Source: Taudactylus pleione (Eukaryota; Chordata; Amphibia; Anura; Myobatrachidae). From it: a stretch of DNA of 64,000 nt. This document shows, piece by piece, positions 56,190 to 64,000 of the stretch. Both the position numbers and the translations under genes were made by a program. The notes under the pieces are model-generated. The model worked only from the letters and a program-made list of their open reading frames with translations. It was not told where the DNA came from and did no database searches. Positions within the stretch are counted from its first letter, which is position 1. Each line of letters opens with the position of its first letter. The stretch spans positions 27,744,501-27,808,500 of the forward strand of contig JAUIMM010000015.1 in NCBI GenBank assembly GCA_031769625.1. Reading direction: 5' to 3'.

Positions 56190-57120
56190 TAGACAGGGGC
56201 GTATTGGGCCGCCAGGATGCCAGGCTGGTTCCCGCTGGGCCGGTCCCTTTGGTGGCCGGCATCCGCCCCCAGCCTGCCCTTCAATGGTTCATCCTCCCCG
56301 TACCTCCGCTCTCCCGTCCTGCTGCCGCGATCGATCGAGCAGATGTAGAGCTTCTACGAATGTGCAGAAGTTTACTAAAAGTAAAAAAAAAAAAATCGCC
56401 GACGGGGGAGCTGCTTCGCATGCCCAGCCACAGCAGCTCCACCCATAAGCTTTTTCGGAGCCCGGGGCTGTCAATCACCATTGACGACTCCGCCTCTGGC
56501 CCCTCCAGTGCCCGCCTCCAGCTTGGCCACAGTGACTAGACACAGCGACAGGCACCAACCGACTGCAGTACAGTGCCAGACAGCCAGCTCAGCAGCGACC
56601 AGCCAGAACAGAGGAGAGAGGCGGCCTGCCAGAGAGCTGCCGTGGAGTTCAAGGGAAATCGTTAACGACTCTGCATCGTTTGCAAGTCTTTTAGTGTGTG
56701 GGCACCTTTACAGATGTGTCCTCTTGCATCCTTGCCGCTCGCACTGCAAATGTGCACATGCATCCCGCATGCGATTAGCCACGGCTGCGTGTAACGATTA
56801 TGTTCTTCCTTGGTGAAATACTGTGTGTTTGAAAGTGTCTGCTTCATCTGATGTAATTTTCCTGCACACCAGCGATGCCCTTCTGCTTTACACAACAGTA
56901 AGTCCTATTGTATGATTATTACAAAAATAAAGCCATTTAGAGCTGAAACATTTAGAAAGTTACAGGAAAACTGCTGACACTCAGCTTACTGACAAAAGAA
57001 CATACTGTGCATGTGCCTACGAACATTTTGTATCATCCTCACCAATGCTATTTATACTGAAAAACCCTCAGAGCTATAATTTGAGCCTTGTTTTCCTCAT
57101 TATGGAGCAGACTGAGAGGC
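56190..57120. other. GC-rich interspersed repeat then unique-looking DNA
   Basis: 56195-56560 starts gacaggggcgtattgggccg and is rich in CpG and proline/serine-type frames, with no conserved domain. 56700-57110 shows nothing recognisable. Confidence 0.35.
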
Positions 57121-58465
57121 ATATTCGGGATGTAGCCGGTCACAATCCCAACAGCGGAATGCCGGTTAGGGATTTATGATAGGCGTCAAAATACCGACGC
57201 CTATCATAATCCCAATGCTGGAACGCTGTGGATAACATCCCGAACGAAGGTAAGTCCGGGTCGCCCTTAGCGTTAGCCATGGGGGGGAGGGTTAGAATTA
57301 GTGAGTCTAGTGGGGTTAGGTTTTTTGGGGGGATTAGGGTTAGGCACACCCATGGATAGTTTAGGGTTATGCACACCCATGGAGAGTTTAGGGTTAGGCA
57401 CCCCCCCGGGAGGGTTAGGTTCAGAAAGCGGTAAGGGGGGGCTAGGGTTAGGCACCCCCGGGGGTAGGTTAGGGTTAGGCACTAGGGGGGATGTTAGGGT
57501 TAGGACCACTAAGGGAGGGTAAGGGGGCGGGACAGGGGAGGTTAGGGTACTTACCTGTCTCTGGTCCGTATTCAATTAAAAGCGAAAAGCCGAGATCTGC
57601 GAAAAAGTATGGCCGATTGCGACTTTTCGCCAGGCGGAAACTTATCTCCGTATTCAATTCCATCCGCTTTTGGCGTACGCAGAAAGTCAATACAATGTAA
57701 TAGGCGAAAAAGATTTGCCTCTGAATAGCAGGAGAAAAGAAGTACAACATTTTTATTTTGGGTTGCAAAGGTGGGGAAACCTCTCAGCACCCTTGTGACA
57801 GCCCCCCAAAGAATAACTGCGTAAAAAACCCAGAAGAACACCCCAAAAAAGTACTTTGAATTTGACGGCGAAAAAGCACAAAGTGGGGGAACAAGTTTGC
57901 AAACTAGTGAAATAAGGTTCTAGGGGTGCTCTAAGGAGTCAAATGTTTTTGGGATTGCAGGTGCTTTTCTGATGGTGGAAATTTGCAATTATTAAAACTG
58001 TAATTTAGAGACATTAAAATATGCTAGCACCCATTTTCATGTACCCCAAATTTTGACTGGACTACTTATTTTCTCCAAAAAATACTGCTTTATGCTATTC
58101 TTCACCATTTATGCAAATACGCTAATTAGTGGCAATTGTGCGAACTTAAGTACCCCAAACAGTTGATCCCCAATGTTTCAGTATCTTTTTGGGGGGTTCA
58201 GGCTGATTTCCCCGATCCTGACACCACTTTTGTCTGTTCTGACTTCGCTTGTCTCTGTTTTTGCGTCTTTTGGGATTGAATAGGGCAAATCACGGGTACG
58301 CACACGATAAGTTTCCGGGGCTAAAATAAGCAATGTAGGTGAAAAGTCCGGCAAGCGAAACTTTATCGCGTATGTGAAACTAAATGAATACGGGCCTCTG
58401 TCGGGATCTTGATCCTGTCGAGCATCCGCTGCCGGGATTTGAACCAGCGATTTCAATCCCATTCC
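57121..58465 (+). mobile_element. MITE with TTAGGG-like internal tract, interrupted
   Basis: It begins attcgggatgtagccggtca with hairpins ttatgataggcgtc/gacgcctatcataa (57174-57209). The interior 57290-57545 is an irregular series of gttagggttaggcac words. It ends with gctgccgggatttgaaccag after a nested insertion (57563-58396). The reverse-oriented relative is at 26221-26740. Confidence 0.6.
57563..58396. mobile_element. Nested 834-bp element with GGTCCGTATTCAATT ends
   Basis: GGTCCGTATTCAATT and (reverse complement) GGCCCGTATTCATTT are flanked by TCT on both sides (57560-57562 and 58397-58399). The interior has gcgaaaa/ttttcgc words and gcaaatacgctaattag near 58114, similar to the 48-bp array unit at 17157. 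There is no transposase. The superfamily is uncertain; the 3-bp duplication is compatible with Harbinger. Confidence 0.7.
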
Positions 58466-59594
58466 ACATATTCAATTGTCAGTGTTAAAAACAAACTATT
58501 TAAAATAAAATAAAATTATAGTTTACCGAGGCTGGAGTTAACGCACCTATCGCACGGTAATTTCGGTCAGTGCAGCTATGCGTGCTCCTGCTTACCTCCC
58601 AATCCAATTGTATAACGTGGTCACACGATCATTTTCTATGACGTGAGCTGCGCTAATTGTGGGGAACAATGGAGAAATCAGCCTGTAGCCCATAAAAGTG
58701 CAAAATAACATTGGAATATAGAAGTAAATTAACTATTAAATGATTTTTGTGTCATTTTATTTTAAGCCATTTTTAAAACTTGTGCTAAAACACTCTGTAA
58801 CTCCCACCTGCAAGCCTAATAACATCTGTCCATACAGCACCCCCATATACCTGCCCCACATCAATTACCCCATTATTCTGCATTTTGCAGAATATCACCC
58901 CAAAAATTACATGTCATTATTGGCTAAATTAATCTTATTAAAAACTTTTAGGTGTCTAATTAATCAGTAGGGGGGTCGTATCGGTTCTGAACCAAGTCCT
59001 GGCATTTTTACCTTCAAATAGGGAGTTTCCTAAACTTTTCACCAGCTCTGGGGAAAAAAGCTGCACTAAATTCTATGGAAAGTTAACGTGGCTAAATTGA
59101 GCGGCTCATTGGATAGAAAAGAACTCCTGACCAGGCGCATTAAATTGTCTTTAGCTGCGTTAACCTCTGAAAATGGGCTTATGCGGCTAATTGAACTTGA
59201 GCCTTCTTCAGAGAAGTATGCAAACCAGATGGTTTGTGTACATCTCCGATGGTTACTGATCTGTGCATGCACAGGATCTGTACTGGGCATGTGCAGAGTT
59301 TGTACTGCGAGAACGCTCACAGTGCTCCTAAGCCGCAGCATGATTGACATTCTGTGGCTGTTTTGGGGGCAGAAAGGGTGGCGGCAACAGCGACTGGTTT
59401 GCAAAACACAAACATGCCATCTCGTTTGTAGGTGTGTCAAGACAGATTTCCTGGCCCTGGCAGAGGAGTTCCGGAGGTCATCTGGTAGCCATCGGCCAAC
59501 TAAGTAAGCCTAAGCTTTGCAAATATAAGATCTCTGGATTTCTATTATCATGTAGTATTCAAATCTTATTGCTGGTCTTTTTCAGTGTGCAGGG
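58466..59594. other. Anonymous DNA plus interspersed repeat copy
   Basis: 59225-59490 is a second copy of the repeat at 20997-21240. 58470-59080 is A/T-rich and shows no coding. Frames of 60-140 codons within the repeat are not supported by domains. Confidence 0.4.
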
Positions 59595-60039
59595 CAGGGC
59601 CGCCATCAGGGGGGGACTGCCGGGACTGGAGTCCTGGGCCCGGCCTCTGGCTGAACGGGGGGGGCTACTACCACCACTGCAGAGCCTGCAGCCTGAACTA
59701 CCCTCTTGAAGAGAAGAAAGGGGGCCGGCCGACCCGGTCCTCGTTAGAAAATCAGATAGGAGGAAGATGGAGGAGGCAGCCAGGGACCGCTCGGGCTGCT
59801 CCTCTACCAGCTTACAGTGATAGACTCCAAAACAATAAAGCTTGTTTTGGAGCCAACGTGCGTGACGTCATGACGTCACAGCGCGCCGCTGGAGGGCGGG
59901 GTCGGCGTCGGAGGAACCGTGGATCAAGTGGAGCAGCCACGTCTGCAGTGCTGCTGGTGGACCATGGAGGAAGTAGCCGGATTCTTCTTAATGTAAATAA
60001 GGTAAGTGGGAAAATGGCTGGTCAGCAGGCGGCGCTCAG

Positions 60040-60680
60040 ACTGGATTCAATATCGCGGGATCGGCGGGGTGAAGTGACAAAAAAAAGGCAGCGCACACAG
60101 ACCGGATTCAATAAGGGGGGGGGAGGTGAGGTGATTAAAAAAACGGCAGGGCGCACAGACTGAATTCAATAATGGGGGCAGGGGTGAGGTGATGAAAAAA
60201 AAGGCAGGACGCACAGAGTGGATTCAATAATGGGGGGGTGAGGTGATAAAAAAAAAAGGCAGGGCGCACAGACTGGATTCAATAATGGGGGGGGGTGAGG
60301 TGATAAAAAAAAAAAGGCAGGGCCCTTAGACTGGATTCAATAATGGGGGGGGGGGTGAGGTGATAAAAAAAGCAGGGCCCACAGACTGGATTCAATAACA
60401 AGGGGGTGGGGTTAGGTGCTAAAAAAAAAAGGCAGGGCGCACAGACTGGATTCAATAATGGGGGGGCGGTGATACAAAAAAAAGGCAGGGCCCACAGACT
60501 GGATTCAATAATGGTAGGGGGGAGGTGATAAAAAAAAAAGGCAGGGTGCAAAGACTGGATTCAATTACCAAGGGGAGGGGGGGAGGTGGATAAAATAAAG
60601 GCTGGGCAGCAGGGTGCAAGAGTGGATTTAATAACAGGGGAGGGAGTGAGGTGATGGGAAAAAAAGACTGGGCAGCAGGG
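60040..60680. repeat. Minisatellite, ~57-60 bp unit, about 11 copies
   Basis: Each unit has gactggattcaataatgggg, a G-run, gaggtgat and an A-run before ggcagggcgcaca. Unit length varies through the G and A runs. It lies inside the hAT element and probably expanded after its birth. Confidence 0.92.
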
Positions 60681-60723
60681 TGTATGTGCTATTAACCTAA
60701 GAGTGCATATTGTCAGCATCTTA

Positions 60724-60972
60724 TGGTGCATACACACAGTCAGACTTGCTAGATCAACGATGAACGATTTCTGACAGTATTTAAATTAATGATATCGTCC
60801 AAATCTGACTGCAAAGTAAACATAGTCGATATCAGATATCGTTATCTGACATGTGGGCATATGCATCGGTCTTCGATGCATGCCAAGCAAGTCAACGATA
60901 TGAACGATGTATCGATTTTTACAATCGTTATCGTTCATGTCTTCCAGAAAATCTGACAGTGTGTACCCTCCA
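60724..60972. mobile_element. MITE nested in the hAT element, TTA duplication
   Basis: TGGTGCATACACAC and (reverse complement) TGGAGGGTACACAC are flanked by TTA at 60721-60723 and 60973-60975. Internal atcgttcat/atgaacgat words are shared with 20591-20923 and 62744-62991. Length is 249 bp. Confidence 0.8.
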
Positions 60973-61124
60973 TTAGGCTCATTATTATTTTGATTTATAA
61001 TCCCTTTTTTGGCCAAAATATTTGAAAATGTTTTTGTGTGTGTATGAATAAGTGGGGGGGAGGGGGGCTGCATATTTTGTCAGTCCCGGGCCCCACAATT
61101 TCTGATGGCAGCCCTGGTGCCGGG

Positions 61125-62740
61125 GGAACATTTTTTTTCTTTTTTTCTATTCTGAGCGACCACTATTTTGTATAACATACTTTATGCAAGAAATTGTACA
61201 ATTTGTTTTTGCATTTTGCAGGGAAAAAAACTATCCAAAATGTGTTTATGTCCAACTTTACATGAGCTCCTGTGTCTCCTGCAATTTCCCTACAATTAAA
61301 GCCTGCATCATAGAAATGCAGGACCCATTCTGCAAACCATGCCCTGAGCATTTTTCCTTTGGCACAGAAATGAATAATAATAAACTTAATATTAGCCACC
61401 CAAAAACCCTGGCTCAGCTCAGAACCATTAGCCTTATTCTACCTAACATGATTACCCAGACCAAAGGATATATATTGATCTATTTTCCAACATATCTGAT
61501 AGGGTATGAATATCAGGACATGTTGAAGTACAGTTAGGTTATACACTCATTTTCATGAAATGAACTCTGCGCGTCATTGAGATGAGTCATTTTCCATTTG
61601 TAATTTTTCCATGTGTGAGTTCTGTCTTTAAAGATTCCATTAGAGCATGAAAATTTACCCATATACTGTACCCAATTATTTCATTCTTTAAATCTGCTGG
61701 ATCAGGGGCTTGGAGGCCTCTGGCAATCTCTCAGGGTGGGCCTCCTATTTGATTTCCATGAACCCTTAGGTCTACATGTATTATCATATCGAAATAATTT
61801 CTGTATCATGCATATTAGAAATACGTAACAATACAATTTTCAGTGAAACTCGAATTCATTGATCAACACATACAACGCAATTTATGTAAACCCATTTAGC
61901 CAAGGACATTCTAAAGAATTTTGTTGTATTGTATATGCAAAAATGTTCCTTTTTTTTTCATACCAAGTCGTAACCGGAGAAAAAACTTTGCAGTTTTCAG
62001 GAGTTTAGAGCACTTTCCTTCCTCTCGTTTCCTTTTTAGTTTCTCGCTACCATTTGCATACTTTTTGAAGGACATTTTCACAGCACTTGAAAAATGTTTG
62101 CGATAATTCTAGGCGCCTACACAAGGATATTGTAGTGTAATAAAGGTTAAGACAGTCAATACTAAGGGTCCATGTGATCCCCAATCAATAACACATTAGT
62201 TCATACCCAGAAGCACCTGCAGGTATAATAACCCTCCTCCTGCTAGTAATCACCTATTTGTCTTTAACTTTGCTGCTCGTTCATCATCTCCATCCACAGC
62301 AGTGTCCTACATGCCCAAACTCATCTCCTCCTCACTCAGCCCAGCATGCGGCGGCTGGCCAAACACCTCTCTCTTTACGTGCTCAGCAGCATGTGTGTCG
62401 TAGGCGTTGGGTGCACGCTCCCAGGTCAATTTGGGGACCGCCAACTCTACTGCACCACTCCAAGCATCCTTAGGACGCTCAGAGCAGATGTACAGCCAGC
62501 AGAGTGCGTGGCGGTGGGCCCCCTTCACCTTGGACATTTGCCAGTCTAGTCAACCCATAGTTATGCCACTTTACTGCATGGGAGCTGCTGTGCGTCTCCC
62601 TGTTGACATTGCATTCCAAATTAATATATATGTTGGAAACATGTTGGATTTTTCAAAGTTGATCCTAAGCTCAGAAAAATAACCATCCATATATAACCTG
62701 TTTTAGTAAGCAAAATTAGAAAAGGCAAGGACAGCTACTG
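61125..62740. other. A/T-rich anonymous DNA
   Basis: There is no domain or repeat ending. The frame 61184-61537 (117 codons, several Cys) has no family I recognise and no splice context. 62240-62560 is GC-richer and also unassigned. Confidence 0.35.
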
Positions 62741-62743
62741 TAA

Positions 62744-62991
62744 CGTCATACACACGGTCAGATTTTCCTTCAGATTTGTACAATAACGATGCGCGTTCCC
62801 ATTTGTCAGATAACGATATCTGACATATGATGTGTTTGCAGTCAGATTTGGTCGATTTTCATTCATTTTAATACTGTCAAAAATCGTTCGTAGTTCATGA
62901 AATCGTTGGTAAAATCGTTCAAAACGTTCGTCGTTTATCGTTCGTAGTTCATCGTTCGACTGACAGATCTGACCATGTGTATGCACCATTA
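62744..62991. mobile_element. MITE related to 60724-60972
   Basis: The ends cgtcatacacacggtcagat and (reverse complement) tggtgcatacacatggtcag match the nested MITE in the hAT element. The interior has the same cagataacgatatctgac palindromic theme and a run of cgttcgt words. The target duplication is not preserved. Confidence 0.7.
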
Positions 62992-64000
62992 CCGGAATGG
63001 CACATTCATCCTTGAGTTGACAACTATACAAACAGACAAAAAAATTCAGTTGACCCCCAAGAAAAACTTTATCAGTGCACTTATCAGTAAACATGTGTAT
63101 AAGTAGTATTGATTGTGTGGTGAAAACAGCTTACATGTGTTAACTAACAAACTTATTTTGAATACCTATGTTGCCTTATTGATCTACTGTACTGTGCACC
63201 TGATCAAGTAACTTTTTGTCTTAATTTTTACAACTAGTGTTTAAACAGTGGTTACGCATACAGCACCAGACCCCTTCCCGGCTAATAGACAAATATAACT
63301 GTGGAGAAAGGAGGATGCCAGGCATCACAAAGGTTTCTCCTGCTTGGCTTCCCCAGCGCTGCATTAGGCATTGAATATGAGTGTTCTTACCTGTTGCCAG
63401 GTTGGTTCGTAAACTGTTGTTAGATTGCGAAACCAAATCCCTAACATAGCTATCAACACTTGTCACGATTAGAGCACCCAGTGGACAATTTGTCAGATGT
63501 TGCACTTGTCGCTGCCCAAGACTCAAGACTTTGAGGGACTGGTGGTCAGCTACATGGTGTCGGAAGTGCTAGTCGGTCCCACATAATCTGCATAACCTGG
63601 AAAAAGACTATAGCAGGCTAACTCAGCATATGGTCTCAGCTAATCAGCGACTTTAGAACCTTTTTTATTGTGCGGGCAAATGAGTGCCACCTTGTTCCCC
63701 ACTATGACTAGCCAGACTCCCCAAAACCACTCACTGCAGGGTGCTAACTGCAACTCAAGGATCTAGGAGAGGCTCAGTTGCCACTCTTTGATGGAACATA
63801 CACCAATCCTGGACCAGCGAGTTATCTAAAGATTGCCCTGCAGGAGCCACACCACCCTAGGCTCAGGGCAGGGCAGTAATAGCAGCTGCACACCGGCCCA
63901 GGGCTCTTATTTGGGACAACACTGTTTAGGGGTTTTGGCTCCAATTGGGCTGATCTAGGATTGTGACAATGACCGAAAATTCAAAGCCTCAGCTGACTAT
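62992..64000. other. Anonymous DNA to the window end
   Basis: No conserved frame was seen. At 63552-63567 catggtgtcggaagtg could be read as an LTR end CA next to a primer-binding site, but no LTR start or gag frame supports it. Confidence 0.35.

Larger units (their letters stand above)
59595..61116. mobile_element. Non-autonomous hAT element, 1522 bp
   Basis: CAGGGCCGCCATCAG at the left and CTGATGGCAGCCCTG at the right are inverted repeats with one mismatch. They are flanked by gtgcaggg (59587-59594) and gtgccggg (61117-61124), an 8-bp duplication with one change. Both subterminal regions carry cccgggcc-type sequence. It contains a minisatellite and a nested MITE. There is no transposase. 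Confidence 0.88.

Noticed and set aside
63540..63580. LTR end plus primer-binding site (catggtgtcggaag)
   Set aside because: No LTR start, second LTR or gag/pol coding was found before the window ends; a single short match is not enough.

Overview
The window looks like intergenic DNA from a large, transposon-rich vertebrate genome, most likely a frog or toad. No host gene, tRNA, rRNA or CRISPR array can be supported. The organism call is an inference from the mix of elements: Penelope-like elements with a GIY-YIG domain and hammerhead motifs, Ngaro-type tyrosine-recombinase retrotransposons with an SGNH hydrolase, PIF/Harbinger and hAT DNA transposons with many short non-autonomous copies, and an L2-type LINE. 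No single sequence fixes the species.

Layout. 1-3.8 kb holds tandem repeats, a 214-bp hAT copy, a 1.3-kb long-inverted-repeat element and hairpin MITEs. 3.8-6.9 kb is a Penelope-like element (PLE-1) whose 5' part is inverted and which is split by a 651-bp hAT insertion. 6.9-9.8 kb is a second PLE on the minus strand with a hammerhead candidate in its tail. A 32-bp minisatellite (10.2-10.65 kb) and a decayed L2 LINE (10.7-12.4 kb) follow, then a PLE tail with a better hammerhead candidate. 13.15-20.25 kb is a PIF/Harbinger transposon with three spliced, apparently intact genes: Myb-like protein 1, the DDE transposase on the minus strand, and Myb-like protein 2. 21.3-30.7 kb is a plus-strand Ngaro element interrupted by several insertions. 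30.8-47.7 kb is mostly PLE remnants, MITEs and anonymous DNA. 47.7-53.4 kb is a second Ngaro on the minus strand. 53.9-64 kb holds further MITEs, a 1.5-kb hAT with an internal minisatellite, and anonymous DNA.

How the parts relate. In the Harbinger element the transposase and the Myb-like DNA-binding proteins would act together at the element's ends. At least five short elements here share the terminal motif GGGCCTGATTCAGAGC or a close variant and 3-bp duplications such as TAA, TTA or TAT; the right end of the large element carries the same motif, so it is a plausible source of their mobility. The two Ngaro copies share one gene order (gag, zinc knuckle, RT, RNase H, tyrosine recombinase, SGNH hydrolase), and both are disabled. 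All PLE copies are broken. Nested insertions give a relative chronology in several places.

Limits. All family calls come from reading motifs by eye, without database searches. Intron boundaries rest on GT/AG sites that keep frame. I found no clear sign of a wholly new biological system. The strongest leads are the three-gene Harbinger element and the hammerhead-like motifs tied to PLE tails.
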